A stretch of DNA of 64,000 bases from Peltaster fructicola (GCA_001592805.2 CP051139.1:3286001-3350000), one strand, 5' to 3'. Positions 51,858 through 63,859 are shown, counted from the first letter of the stretch. The notes: generated by a model from the letters alone, not told the origin. Numbers and translations are program-made.

Positions 51858-54632
51858 ATGTCTTCACGCCCGGATCTCAAGCTCGATGATGAGGTCGGCT
51901 TCATCAAAGCATTCAACCAGCTTGAAGCAAACAAACCGAAGGACACCGTTCGTGTGTTCGACCGTGGTGATTGGTACTCCGCACACGGTCAAGATGCAGT
52001 TCTCATCGCCAAGACGCAGTACAAGACCACGTCTGTCCTCAAAACACTCGGTCGAAGTCCTGGCTTGTCCTCTGTCACCATGACAGTGACCGCGTTCAAA
52101 AGCTACCTTCGAGAGGCCATATTCCGACAGGGCAGACGCATCGAGATCTTGCAATCATCTGGTCGCAATGCGTGGAAAGTAGCAAAGCAAGCCTCTCCCG
52201 GCAACCTTCAGGACATCGAGGACGATCTAGGAGGACACATTGAGACGGCTCCGATCATCCTAGCAGTGAAGGTAACCAGCAAAGCTGCAGAAGTGCGCAA
52301 TGTTGGTGTTTGCTTCGCGGATGCGAGTGTGCGCGAGCTGGGCATAAGCGAGTTTGTCGATAACGACATCTACTCCAACTTCGAGTCGCTGTTGATCCAG
52401 CTCGGGGTCAAGGAGTGCTTGATACAGACCGATGCAGCAAAGAAGGACCCGGAGCTCAACAAGCTGCGATCGATTGCTGATAATTGCGGCTGCGCCGTAT
52501 CGGAACGACCTACCGCTGACTTCAGCAACCGAGATGTTGAGCAAGATCTTACGAGGCTTCTTAGAGAGAACCTGTCGACCAGCACGCTGCCAGAAGCAGA
52601 TATGAGGGTGGCCATGGGTTCTGCGGCAGCATTGATTCGATATCTAGGTCTCATGTCTGACGAGAGTAACTTCGGAGAATTTCGACTGTATCAGCATGAC
52701 CTCAGCCAGTACATGAAGCTAGACTCATCAGCATTAAAGGCACTTAACCTGATGCCTGGACCAAAAGACGGCTCGAAGACGATGAGTCTATACGGTCTGC
52801 TCAATCACTGCAAGACGCCTGTCGGCAGTCGATTACTAGCACAATGGCTGAAGCAGCCGCTTATGAGTCTAGAGGAGGTTCAGAAACGACAATTGCTTGT
52901 TGAAGCATTCGTCAGTGACACACAGCTACGTCAGACTCTACAAGAAGAACATCTGAGGTCTATACCCGACCTGTTCAGACTCGCTAAAAAGTTCCAGCGA
53001 AACAAAGCCAACCTCGAAGATGTCGTCAGGGCATACCAGGTATCGATACGACTGCCGGACTTCATTGGGACTTTCGAGGGTGTCATGGACGAGTCATACA
53101 AGGACAATCTGGACAAAGAGTACACCGAAAGCCTACGCTCGTGCTCGAACAGCTTCTTCAACCTACAGCAGATGGTTGAGCAGACCGTAGATCTTGCTGC
53201 GCTCGACAACCACGAATACATCATCAAGTCAGAGTTTGATGACCAACTTCGAGTCATCCGCAAGAAGCTAGACACTCTGCGCATCAACATGGACAAGGAG
53301 CATGCCAGAGTTGGAGACGATCTCAACCAAGATATAGAAAAGAAGCTGTTCCTCGAACAGCACAGGGTGCACGGGTGGTGCTTTCGACTCACAAGACTTG
53401 AGGCAGCTGCTATCAGGAACAAGAAGCAATACCAAGAGATCTCGACACAGAAGAACGGTGTCTACTTCACAACAACAGCACTAGCAGAAATGAGGCGAGA
53501 CTTCGATCAAAGATCGGATGAGTACAACAGGAAGCAGAGCGGGCTGGTGAGTGAAGTGGTTAAGGTGGCTGCATCCTACTGTCCGGTCATAGAACGATTG
53601 GCAGGTGTGCTTGCACATCTTGATGTGATTGTCAGCTTCGCTCACGTTGCAGTACATGCGCCGACTGCATACGTCAAGCCCACGATACATCCTCGAGGTA
53701 CAGGGGACACTATATTGAAGGAAGCTCGTCACCCGTGCATGGAAATGCAAGACGATATATCCTTCATCACAAACGATGTCAGCCTCGTCCGTGGCGAGTC
53801 AGAGTTCCTCATCATCACTGGACCGAATATGGGTGGCAAGTCGACATACATTCGTCAGATCGGTGTAATCGCCTTGATGGCGCAGATCGGCAGCTTCGTA
53901 CCATGTGCTGAGGCCGAACTGACATTGTTTGACTGCATTCTGGCTCGAGTAGGTGCCAGTGATAGTCAGTTGAAAGGCGTCAGCACATTCATGGCTGAGA
54001 TGCTTGAGACATCGAACATCCTCAAGACTGCCACGCGAGAGTCGCTTGTTATCATCGACGAACTTGGTCGTGGCACAAGCACATATGACGGCTTTGGTCT
54101 AGCATGGGCTATCAGTGACCACATCATCAAGGAGATCGGCGCCTTCGCCATGTTCGCAACACATTTCCATGAATTGACAGCACTGAATCAGACGTATCCG
54201 CAAGTACAGAACTTGCATGTCGTAGCACACATTGGCGATGCTGATGGCGACACTGAGATGTCTGACGCTAGCCACAAGAGAAGAGAGGTCACTCTGTTGT
54301 ACAAGGTAGTGCCAGGCATTAGCGACCAATCGTTCGGCATACATGTTGCTGAGCTGGTACGCTTTCCACAAAAGGTTGTCAATATGGCTAGACGGAAGGC
54401 AGATGAGCTTGAGGACTTCTCAGGCAAACATGAAGAGACAAACATATCTGCAAGTCAAGACGACGTAGAAGAAGGAAGCAAGTTGCTTAAGGAGATTCTT
54501 CAGAAGTGGAAGGACGAAACCGAGGCCGGGAACCTTGGTCAGGAAGAGCAAGTCGCACGAATGAAAGAGCTGATCATGAGCAACGAGGCACTGCTTGCGA
54601 ATCCGTTCTTCGAGAGCATCAAGGCACTGTGA
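51858..54632 (+). CDS. MSH2: DNA mismatch repair ATPase MSH2
   Basis: Common subunit of the MutS-alpha and MutS-beta mismatch recognition dimers in the nucleus. Single exon, 924 residues from MSSRPDLKLDDEVGF. The mismatch-binding and connector domains occupy the first 300 residues (VRVFDRGDWYSAHGQDAVLI). The lever/clamp region contains GPKDGSKTMSLYGLLNHCKT and GSRLLAQWLKQPL. The ATPase domain starts about 620: Walker A TGPNMGGKSTYIRQIG near 655, signature GVSTFMAEMLETSNIL, Walker B ESLVIIDELGRGTSTYDGFG and FATHFHELTAL. The helix-turn-helix dimer end includes GISDQSFGIHVAELVRFP. Length and motif order match eukaryotic MSH2. It is convergent with BFR1. Confidence 0.96.
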   Translation: MSSRPDLKLDDEVGFIKAFNQLEANKPKDTVRVFDRGDWYSAHGQDAVLIAKTQYKTTSVLKTLGRSPGLSSVTMTVTAFKSYLREAIFRQGRRIEILQSSGRNAWKVAKQASPGNLQDIEDDLGGHIETAPIILAVKVTSKAAEVRNVGVCFADASVRELGISEFVDNDIYSNFESLLIQLGVKECLIQTDAAKKDPELNKLRSIADNCGCAVSERPTADFSNRDVEQDLTRLLRENLSTSTLPEADMRVAMGSAAALIRYLGLMSDESNFGEFRLYQHDLSQYMKLDSSALKALNLMPGPKDGSKTMSLYGLLNHCKTPVGSRLLAQWLKQPLMSLEEVQKRQLLVEAFVSDTQLRQTLQEEHLRSIPDLFRLAKKFQRNKANLEDVVRAYQVSIRLPDFIGTFEGVMDESYKDNLDKEYTESLRSCSNSFFNLQQMVEQTVDLAALDNHEYIIKSEFDDQLRVIRKKLDTLRINMDKEHARVGDDLNQDIEKKLFLEQHRVHGWCFRLTRLEAAAIRNKKQYQEISTQKNGVYFTTTALAEMRRDFDQRSDEYNRKQSGLVSEVVKVAASYCPVIERLAGVLAHLDVIVSFAHVAVHAPTAYVKPTIHPRGTGDTILKEARHPCMEMQDDISFITNDVSLVRGESEFLIITGPNMGGKSTYIRQIGVIALMAQIGSFVPCAEAELTLFDCILARVGASDSQLKGVSTFMAEMLETSNILKTATRESLVIIDELGRGTSTYDGFGLAWAISDHIIKEIGAFAMFATHFHELTALNQTYPQVQNLHVVAHIGDADGDTEMSDASHKRREVTLLYKVVPGISDQSFGIHVAELVRFPQKVVNMARRKADELEDFSGKHEETNISASQDDVEEGSKLLKEILQKWKDETEAGNLGQEEQVARMKELIMSNEALLANPFFESIKAL

Positions 54633-54881
54633 AAGTACTGAGTTAGCAAGGCATTGTTGTAATCCAGGCATTGATATACGGGAGGGATGGATCGCTTGTC
54701 AAAGGCAAAGCTACCAGAGCACGATTTCAGCAAGGCGTTCATGGACCACAGCATGTGTAGAAGATATGAATAAATTTGTGTTTGTCCAGCCGTGGACCTA
54801 TGAACAACATATCGAGACCTACATGTACTCGGTCATGCTTCTGCAAAGTTCAAGCTTTTGTGTCTTCACTCAATCGCTGCT

Positions 54882-56560
54882 CTAGGCAGTGCCCTCTGGT
54901 GCTGTAGCGTCTTCAAGCTTTGCGTTCTTGAGGTCCTGAGTAGCATCGGCGACTGCGTCTTGTTCCTGTGCAGTCTCAGCACCTGCTGAGGCCTGTCCAT
55001 TGACACCCTGGTTCTTCTGTGCTGGCTTGCGTGCCGAGTCGGTAGATCCGCTTGGCTTGTCGGCTGCTGCCACTGCCTCAGCCTCGAGCTTATCGATTTC
55101 TGCCTGTGCCTTTGCGATGTTCTATGACGAGTCAGTTCCAGTATTGCGTTCCCTCCAAGCGCACTCACCTCCTGTGTCTTGCGATCCTGATCGCCCTTCC
55201 AGAATGCAAGCTTCTCCTTGAGCTTCTCGACAACGGCTGGCACGTCGCTCTGGGACAGTGGAGGATCAATGCCAATGCTACCGAGTCCTTCAATAGTGCC
55301 AACGTCCAAGTTGTACTTGCCCTCGGTTGCAGGGGATGCGACGCCGTTGGCCTGACCACGACCCTTCTTCTTCTTGCCTCCAGTACCGACGAAGTAGCTG
55401 TCGTTGTCGTTATCCTTCTTGCTGACGACCTTTGTACCCTTGAATGCGCTATCTTCGACCTTGCGGAAGTCAGTAGCAGCAAACTTGCCTGGCCCTGCAA
55501 CAGCTTGCTTGGGTGCAGAAGATGGATCAAAGTGAGCCAAGAGGTTCTGAGCTCGGAAGATCTGGTCGCCGTATGCTGGAGCGCTGGCCTCCTCGAGCTT
55601 CTGCTTTGCGTTTTCCTGTCGCTTGCCACGGTGGTATGCATCGTTCTCAGCGCGTCGCTTCTCGTCTCGTATCCGTCTAGCTTCACGCTCGTACTCGACA
55701 GCAGCACGTCGACCCTGGTAGTACTTATCCTTGATCTCCTTGACAGCTGCGTACTTCTTTTGCTGGTCTTCGTGGACCTTGGTGCGCTCGTCTCGGAGCG
55801 CGTTCAAGTTCTTGAAGACATCATCCTGCTCGGCCTTGATCTGATCAAGCTCGGTAGTGATCGTGGTGTATCGATCGCTCAATGCCTTTGACTCAGGGTC
55901 GTCCATAGACTTCTTCAACTCAGCAATCTGGGCCTTGACTTCATCGATGCCCTTCTGAGCCTGGTCAAACCCAGCGAAGTTCTTCTTCTGTCTGTTCAAC
56001 TGCGAAATGTCTGCAAGTGCCTTGCGCTCGTCCACAAGCTTCATGGTGCCAGTATCGACCTGCTTCTGAAGGCTTGCAATGTCGCGATCAATCTCGTCGA
56101 CATTCTTGTATTGTGTCTTGCCGCGAGCGGTCTTCTGCTCTGCGATTCGAGACTTGAGATTCTCATCCAGGCGCTTGATCTTATCGAGTACCTGACCTCG
56201 AGAGGACTTCGAAGACTGCTGTTGGGTACGGATAGTCGCAAGCTCGGCGCGGAGCTCTTGTTGGCGCTTTCCTGATGGCGAGTCCTTGTTGTTTGGGCGA
56301 GCCGAGTCAATCTTGGCCTTCAATGCTCGCTGTGGGCAACGTCAGCGCCGACGATTCTGAACATAAGCTATGCTACTTACGAGTCGCTCCTCGGCGCTCT
56401 TCAGCTCCTTCTCAGCTTTTGCGAGCTCAGTCTTGTAGCTCTCCTCATCTGGTCGCTCGGGCTTGACAGCTGGCGCTGTCTTGTCCTTGCTGGCAGGTGC
56501 TGTCTGTGCAGCACCCACAGAGCTGACAGCCGCTGCTGATGGCGTGGCAAACTCTGCCAT
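54882..56560 (-). CDS. BFR1: BFR1-like polysome/ER-associated coiled-coil protein
   Basis: Bfr1 associates with mRNP complexes and polysomes at the endoplasmic reticulum and affects secretion and nuclear segregation. Exons are 56381-56560, 55169-56329 and 54882-55121 (introns 51 and 47 bp), giving 526 residues. After an Ala/Ser/Pro-rich start (MAEFATPSAAAVSS), almost all of residues 40-320 is charged heptad sequence (ESYKTELAKAEKELKSAEER; QQELRAELATIRTQQQSSK). The family block is YKNVDEIDRDIASLQKQVDT with GTMKLVDERKALADI. The region GDQIFRAQNLLAHFDP is a conserved line just after the coil. A basic GGKKKKGRGQ patch and an acidic/Ala-rich C-terminus follow. The promoter lies within 355 bp of the monooxygenase gene's 3' end. 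Confidence 0.9.
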
Positions 56561-56915
56561 GGTGGTTGTAGTATGCTGATGGGCGAAGTGATGGCCAAAG
56601 TGAAAAGGACAAGAATTATTATTTAGACGACGGAGCAAGCCATCGAAGTCAATGCATGCAGGGTAAATTCGTGTCGTGGATCTGCAAGTGACCACCGGCG
56701 GCCACCTCGCTTTTGGCAGTAATTAGATTATCGACCGCCAAGAGTAGACATTCTCTTTCGAAGTCACGCATGTGTCCTTCATCACAGTCACTGCGCTACG
56801 ACATTGACACGATGGCAGCCGCCTGGCGCGCACTTGGAGTCGCGCTGAACACGGTCAATCACATCACTCGATCTCAAGCTGTTTCGTCAACGCATTGAAT
56901 ACTCTTACTACGGAC
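56561..56915. other. Spacer between BFR1 promoter and monooxygenase 3' end
   Basis: Contains the BFR1 promoter and leader. No gene, repeat or dyad recognised. Confidence 0.45.
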
Positions 56916-58481
56916 TCACTCCCAGTCTCCTGGTCCGAGGTCGACTGGCACACGTTTGTGCATGCAGTCAATGATGTAGTCAATGGTCCATGGATCCCAC
57001 TTGTAACCTGGAGGGAAGTTGGGAGGGATGCCACTCTCGTCGAAACTCACGCCCTTGTCCATCGCCTCGACATTCTGCTTGTAGTACTGGTACGCATAGA
57101 TTTCAGGATCATGGGCGAACACCCATTTCGGCAGCTTGGGCTGAGCGACACGAGGGTTCATCTTCACCTTCTCCCAGTCGGTCTCCTGCAGCAGCTCGGC
57201 ATTCGAAAATCCTAGCTTCTGTGCACACGCATTTCGTATGAAGCGGAAGCGAATGTGCGCTCGTACGGCCTCCGGGATCTTGTCCTTGCCAGCGATCTGC
57301 AGACATGTGGCGAGCGACACAGCATCCTCGATGGCTTGAGTTGCGCCGTTGCTGGAGGCCGGTAAGAAAGAGTGGGCGGCATCTCCGATTTGGATAACAC
57401 GTGCGCCGGGTGATGTCCAGCTGGGCTGAGGATCTCTCCAGAGAAGCTCGAAGTTGACAATCGTGTTCGGCGGCGTACATCTGACGAGATCCTTGAAGAC
57501 TGGCGCCCACTTCTGAGGCCCTGGAACCTCGTCAAGACCTCGCAGCACTTCGTCATTGTCGATCTTGTTGGTCCAGCTCTCTGCAGATGTCTCGTTCGCC
57601 TAGGCATGGTCAGTGAAGTGAACACTCTACCATAGTGTCAACTTACGTTGTGGTTCAGGATCCAGATCATGGTGTCAGGTCGAGTCAACGTCAAGGCATA
57701 TGTGCCTGGTCCGAGGTATGTTCGCACGATCGGCTCATCGTTGTTGGGTCCAACCATCTTGAAGTGCTCCTTGACATCTGGGTTCTTATCGAGGTTCTCG
57801 ATGGGAAAAGCAGCTCTCCACATTGCTCGTCCAGACGAGCGTGCTCGCACTTGCCCACCAACGAGCTTCTGAGACTTTGAGCCCACACCGTCCGCAGCGA
57901 TCACTACATCTGCCTCGAATCGCTTTCCCGAATCTGTCACGCAGCCACCTTTTCCAGTCTTCTCGTCCTCGAAGTAGTCAACCACTCGGCAGCCAAAGTC
58001 AATCTTGACTCCGAGCTTCTCAACCTGACGCACGAACATCTGGTAGATCAGAGGTCGCATCTGGAACGTTCCTGGGGGTGTCTTAGGATCGAGACCAGCT
58101 GCTCGCAGTCTCTCAGCTACTGGAACAGGCTTGACCATCTCTTCGCCGCTGTGTCTGAACGTTTGGATCCAGGAGTTGTGAAGGCCAATCGAATCGTACT
58201 CTTCTTTCATTTCTGGCCAATGCTTGAAGAACTTGGTTGCGCTCAGGCCCATGAAGTACATGTCGCCTGCATCGTCAGCGACGTCTGTTCAAGAGCTTGC
58301 TGCACAACTCACCAGTAGTATTTATGCTTGGATTCCGCTCCAGCACATGGACATTGTGTCCTTTGCGAACACATTCGATTGCCGCTGTCAATCCAGCCAG
58401 ACCAGTACCGATGATCAACACATCGATGCCCGTGGAAGGATATGAGCCTACCGGCTTGGGTTCTGAGCCTTCGAGCGCCAT
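56916..58481 (-). CDS. FAD-dependent aromatic monooxygenase (salicylate hydroxylase-like)
   Basis: Flavoprotein that hydroxylates an aromatic or similar ring using NAD(P)H and O2. Exons are 58313-58481, 57647-58266 and 56916-57599 (introns 46 and 47 bp), giving 490 residues. I start at MALEGSEPKPVGSYP. The three class A motifs are present: GTGLAGLTAAIECVRKGHNV (FAD dinucleotide fold), ADVVIAADGVGSKSQ (DG motif) and IQIGDAAHSFLPASSNGATQ (GD motif, FAD ribose). The middle domain includes RPLIYQMFVRQVEKLG and YALTLTRPDTMIWILNHN. No signal peptide or membrane anchor. The gene faces away from a P450 gene 1.36 kb to the right, which suggests a shared pathway. The substrate is unknown. Confidence 0.92.
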
Positions 58482-59837
58482 CTTCGCTTGCACTTTGGAT
58501 GTTGTCGAGAACAATACCCAAGGATGTATCAGGCAATCAAAGGACATGGTCAGCAGCACTGCTGAGAAGTGGATACTGCTTTGACGGCTCAGCTAGTTAT
58601 GTCTGATGAATCATGACTGTCGGTCTGTTCGGACACCGACAGCATTCGCAGAACAGGCATTGCTCTATCAATAGACGGTACCTGCCCTGGGCAGGGAGTG
58701 AAGAGCAGAGACAACAGTTCCGAACGCGGTAACGAACCCAATGCCCAGAATGATACTGCAACCACAACTTTTGACACACTTTCACAGATGTGGCTTATGA
58801 ACCACACAGGTTGCAGCTTCTCTCGAAACGGTGGCCCCACCAGCTCGGTCTACGCACGCACGGAGGACCTCCCGCTCAAACTTAACTTCACTTCCTTGTA
58901 CACAAGGGTATATCCTTTGACAAGTCACGGCATGCTCAGGCCGCCCATCTGTCTCATATTCTGAGCAGAAGAGATTGTACCACCTTGGCAGCAATGCACC
59001 CTAGAAGCGATTCAACTTCCATTTGGTTCGACTTGCAGTAGAGCATAGTAGAGCATCATACATGGCATCCTGCATTGGCCGTCGCTATGGAAGGATGAGA
59101 GCTTGTGCAGTTACGCCAACATGCCATTACCATGGAGGGTCATAGTCCCTGGAGATCTGAATCGTAGTGCCAAATGCTCTCACCATGTGTCGATCACTAC
59201 TGAGACATGGCACCGGGCTCAAATATTGCTTGCTACCCTCGTTAGCATGCTGCTGGATGATACCAGCCTTGAAGGATGAGCCAATCAGGTTGGTTCATTC
59301 ATGAACACAGGAGCTCGATCTCGCAGCTATGACTCGTACAACGGTATTGAGCGACGAGCATGGTGTACTGATCTTTGGATCGGTAGATTACACACTTGGC
59401 GGATAAGATTGATCTTTCCAGAGATGTGGCAGTGGCACTGAGCCGGAGCTAGGCATCATCGACTCACTGACAATGAGACACTAATGCATACTGCAACTCC
59501 GCGGCCTCATCCAATACTGTTCGGTCTGATGTTTTGTCTCGATGCAGTCTGTGTGGCTGACGGCGGGTGCAAGCTCGCGTAGGAGTACGAGTAACACACA
59601 ACTCTGTTTCCCATGCAGGAAGTGATCGGAACAACCTATCGGCGAAAAAAAGCGCATGCTACGATTGTTGTAACAGGACCTTGCTCAGCTCAATCTGCTG
59701 CGTACCGAGATTTGAGTGGTGGCAAGGATTGATACCTACCTGCTTGCCACTACCCAGACACCATATCACCGGAGAGTATCTCGTTGGACTTGGTCGTTTC
59801 CTCTCACTATCTTGCACCTCTATTATCAACAGTCAAG
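58482..59837. other. Divergent region between monooxygenase and P450 genes
   Basis: 1.36 kb with no supported gene. A short direct repeat (AGTAGAGCAT, two copies in tandem) is at about 59037-59056. As the only space between two oxidase genes it is the likely common control region. Confidence 0.45.
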
Positions 59838-61569
59838 ATGCAGCTCCTCACAGCCGTAGCGGCAGTCATTGTAGTCCTAGGACTTGGACTGGTCTCTTTC
59901 ATTCAGGCTCTCAAGGCTCGCAACATCTGGAAGAACAAAGCAACAGAGCCTCCTGGACCTCCCCTTGTGCCATGGGTCGGCCGTATTCACGATCTGCCCA
60001 TCGAATATATGTGGCTCAAGTTCCACGAATGGGGCCAACAGTATGGAGGACTCTATAGGACCCAGATGCTTGGTGATCCCTTCATCATCATATCGGACGA
60101 GAAGATTGCAGAAGATCTTCTCGTCAAGCGTGCAAAGATCTATTCCGACCGACCAATGATCCGATCACTCTTTGATGCTAAGAGCACCTTTGGCTCAATG
60201 GAATATCTGCCTCTCATGGGCAAGAACCGTGAGTTGCCCGCTCGACGCCTGCAAGACATGCACAGAGACTGACCATGCATAGAGTACTGGGCACGTCAAC
60301 GCAAGTTCACCCATGCATATCTCACTGAGGCTTCCAACGCACGTTACTATGGCATTATGTACCACGAGAGCAAGCGATGGATGATGCGTCTGCTGGAGAA
60401 TCCTGACGACTTCGGTTTCTCTCTCGAGGACATGGCGTCCAAAGTCATGTGTCAATTGACCTGGGATAATCCCGAACTTAGCGAGTACTGCACAAAGAGT
60501 GCTTGGGGTCTCTTGACTCAAATGTCGCCTGCAGGTCCGATCACCAATGTCATTACGCCTTTGTGGGAGCTCCCATACAACATCAACCCATGGAAGATCG
60601 CCGAGAGGAAGCGACACGATGAACAACAGCGATGGTGGATGCAGAACTTGGTAGATACTCGCACGAGGATGCAGGAAGGTAAGCAGCGACCATGCTTCAC
60701 ACGCACATATCTGGAAGGACTCAAGACTGGTGGGCTTTCGGGTGACTACGAAGCCTCATCAGCAATCGGTATGATGGCCCTTGTCGGTATCTTTACAGTC
60801 GCTGGCCCGCTCAACTACTTCTTGCTGGCTATGGTCCACCATCCTGAATGGCAAGCCAAGGCACAGAAGGAGATCGATGAGGCATGTGCTGGACGTATGC
60901 CAGAGCTCACTGACGCTCCAAACCTGCCAATCCTTCGTGCCTGCATCAAGGAGACCATGCGTTGGAGACCCAACGTGCCTACCGGTGTTGCTCATGAGCT
61001 CGAAGAGGACGACTTCTACAACGGATGGTTCATTCCGAAGGGTGCTCGAATCCTACCTCTTGACTGGTGAGTTGAACAAGGCACTTACCCTCTTTATACT
61101 AATGGACCATAGGGCATTCCTACGTAACAAGGAGAAGTACCCAGATCCAGAGGCATACAGACCAGAGCGATGGCTCGAGGCCGGCTGGCCAACTTTCCAG
61201 GAGCCACTGACTCAATATCCTACGATCATGGGTATGACTTCGTTCGGATGGGGTCAGCGAGCTTGCCTTGGACAATCTGTGACTCGTGACGAACTCATTG
61301 TTGCATGTGGTGCCTTGCTCTGGGCTTTCAACATGGGCAAGAAGCGAGGTCCCAATGGACAGATCATCGAGCCATCTATCCACAAGTCGAATTCACTGCT
61401 CATCGTCAAGCCAGATCCATTCGAGATGGCTTTCGAGCCTCGATCTGAGGAACGCAAGCAGGACATCATCAACAATTGGAAGGCTACGAACGAGCAGGAT
61501 ACTGCAGACAGGCTGGCTTTCAACAAGGAGGCTGAGGCTGCTCGAAAGCTCGCTGCACCAGTGGTATGA
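59838..61569 (+). CDS. Cytochrome P450 monooxygenase
   Basis: Microsomal haem-thiolate oxidase. Exons are 59838-60228, 60283-61066 and 61113-61569 (introns 54 and 46 bp), giving 543 residues. An N-terminal membrane helix (LLTAVAAVIVVLGLGLVSFI) is followed by a Pro hinge (EPPGPPLVPWVG). The K-helix ExxR is ETMR in CIKETMRWRPNVPTGVAHEL. The PERF-like line is YRPERWLEAGW. The haem loop is FGWGQRACLGQSV, with ligand Cys at about 443. The I-helix reads ALVGIFTVAGPLNYFLLAM and lacks the acidic residue usually found before the oxygen-pocket Thr. I recall related fungal P450s with a similar FTxAGPL helix, so this may be a family trait. The C-terminus carries an extra charged helix after the haem domain. 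Neighbours are an FAD monooxygenase and an NmrA-like gene. Confidence 0.92.
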
Positions 61570-62748
61570 GCTGGTCTGAGTGCACTCACCAGCATCTTCG
61601 CAACATGACAAACACTCCGGCAGGTCAGACTTGTCGGCTTGTGAGTGCGATCGTGCAGATACTCTGCTCTTTTCCAACCTATTTTCAACTCGCTGGCGCT
61701 TATCGATCACGTACCGATCAGATCGCACAATCTACGCTGTATTACACCCAACAAGCACGGTCTATAGATGTCAGGAATCATTACACAACAGTACCCATTT
61801 CGAGCATCACAATCGAGACTGGTCATCCGTATCATGACTTAAGAGCCAAGAAGGCTCAATCGATAGTCCATCAATCTGCACGAGTACACAGGCTGCCTTC
61901 GCGAGCACACCAAGCCGCATAATGAGGAGCCGATGTACTAGGAACTCTGCAGGAACAGAGCAGCGATTCGATCGGCCGTTGACCAACCTTATCGCTCCAC
62001 CAGCGTGCAGGAGGCACATGTATTCTCCGGTCAGCATCACTCGTCATCGGGCATCAGCATTCGATTTGAAAGGGCTACATGTTGAGACGAGCGCCTTGAT
62101 TGACTGTGATTGTCTCAGTCGAGCTTCCAGGGCGCTGAGCAGAGACCAGTTCGAAGAGTATTGCAGTCTGCTGATGTGTAGGTATTGGACAAACCTCACA
62201 GGAGTATCTCTGCGCATCATTATCACGCCGGGGTGGCTGTCGTAGAGATTGATTCGAGGGATACTCCGTATGTGATATCCATGACGATTGCACTCGAACG
62301 CTGTGGCGCAGTCAGACAAAGACTTCTGGCAATGCTTCAAACCCATGTCCCGTAAGGCCCTCTATGTCTGAGAGTGACAAGGATGTGTTGCGTCTGGCAA
62401 TTAGCCTCCTTGCTCGAGCCATTGAGCCTTGTCGACGACTCGTCTTGATCGTCATAGATTTCTTGTAGCTTTCGGCTCGTCGATCTCTCACGTCCCTACG
62501 GAACTCATGAAGAACCATCAACCGACTCGGGAGCTCAACGGAGCCATGACTTGCTCATCGGCTGCCCAGTTACCGCGATCCGGCTTTTCTGCTGTCCTTG
62601 CATTGGTCCTGTAGGGCGGTATACGAAGCTGTCATTGGAACAGGGTAGCTCGACGACTTTTGCAGCTTATCATCACCCTATTCACGTGCTCGCTAAACAC
62701 AGTTGAGCTTTCTGGAACGTCTCGCTACTATCTGTCGTCTACACAAAC
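61570..62748. other. Intergenic region between P450 and NmrA-like genes
   Basis: 1.2 kb. Open frames occur on the minus strand (62044-62346, 62312-62521) and one on the plus strand (61922-62245); none has a motif. The minus-strand pair overlaps out of frame with no good splice join. I do not call a gene. Confidence 0.4.
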
Positions 62749-63707
62749 ATGTCTGCCAGAACCATTCTCATCACTGGCGCGACAGGCAAGCAAGGCGGAG
62801 CTGTGCTGACGGCTCTCGCCAAGAATCCCAGCTTAACACTGCTCGCAGTCACACGCAATGCATCCGGCCAAGGTGCTCAAAAGCTGATCTCGAAGGGCAA
62901 CAACATCAAGGTAGTGGAAGGTAATCTCGATGATGTCCCATCTCTGTTCAAGAACGCAGCAGAGGTTGCCCAAGGACCGATCTGGGGGGTTTACAGCGTA
63001 CAGCTTTCGCAGGGCACCGGTGTCACTCATGAGGGCGAGATCAAACAGGGCAAGGCTATGGTAGACGAGAGCATCAAGGCTGGTGTTAAGCACTTCGTCT
63101 ATAGCAGTGTCGAGCGTGGTGGTGATGAGCACAGCTGGAACAATCCGACTCCGGTGCCGCACTTCCAAAGCAAGTACGAGATCGAGCACTATCTACGTGA
63201 CAACGCAGGTACAATGGGCTGGACCATCCTGAGACCGGGTATGCTTCCATGACTCCCGCACTCGAGCCAGACTGACATGAGACAGTTGCTTTTATGGACA
63301 ATCTCGAGCCTAAGTTCCCATCACAGGTCTTCATTGCTGCTCTGAGAGATACTGTCGGCACAAAGCCAGTCCAATGGGTTGCTGTACATGACATCGGCGT
63401 CTTCGCTCGGATGGCTTTCGAGAGCCCGGAGAAGTTCAACCACAAGGCGATCGGTCTTGCAGGAGCCGAGCTCACCGTCTCACAACTTGATCAAGCTTTC
63501 AAGAACAAGACACCACAAGGTATGGCAGGCACGTACTGGGCTCTGGGTGCCATTCTTAAGCTTGTCATTGGCGAGCTTGGTCTCATGATCAACTGGTTCG
63601 GCTCGGATGGCTACAAGGCCGACATTCCTGGCTTGAAGAAGATGTACCCAGGTCTCATGGACATGGAGACTTGGATCGAGAAGGAAAGTCCATTCCCAAA
63701 GAAGTGA
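62749..63707 (+). CDS. NmrA-like NAD(P)-binding protein
   Basis: Atypical short-chain dehydrogenase fold. Members either sense the NADP+/NADPH ratio (NmrA, HSCARG) or reduce small substrates. Exons are 62749-63238 and 63286-63707 with a 47-bp intron, giving 303 residues. The start is ARTILITGATGKQGGAVLTA, a GxxGxxG dinucleotide fold, followed by LLAVTRNAS, KVVEGNLDDVPSLF, GVYSVQL and KHFVYSSVERGG. After the splice come TILRPVAFMDNLEPKF and a C-terminal substrate domain ending in MDMETWIEKESPFPKK. The usual Tyr-x-x-x-Lys catalytic pair is not in place (YSSVERG; SKYEIEHY), as in NmrA. It lies downstream of the P450 in the same direction and may be part of the same pathway. Confidence 0.92.
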
Positions 63708-63859
63708 AGCAGACATAAAACGGGAGATAGGAAACGTGGTGAAGCAGGGATGAGCAGCTTGTTGCCGCTGCTGAGACGAGATTCTGATTATGTATTATGA
63801 TGAGTGGAGACCTCCAAGTACCGTAAACGCTGCAACGCTGAATGATGTTTGATAGAACC

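Noticed and set aside
55052-55891. 279-codon plus-strand open frame opposite BFR1
   Set aside because: Leu-rich shadow of a Lys/Glu-rich coiled-coil gene; looks membrane-like only because of reverse complement codons.
59037-59056. Tandem copies of AGTAGAGCAT
   Set aside because: Only two short copies; too small to call a satellite or regulatory array.
62044-62521. Two overlapping minus-strand frames between the P450 and NmrA-like genes
   Set aside because: They change frame over shared bases with no usable splice pair, and neither shows a motif.
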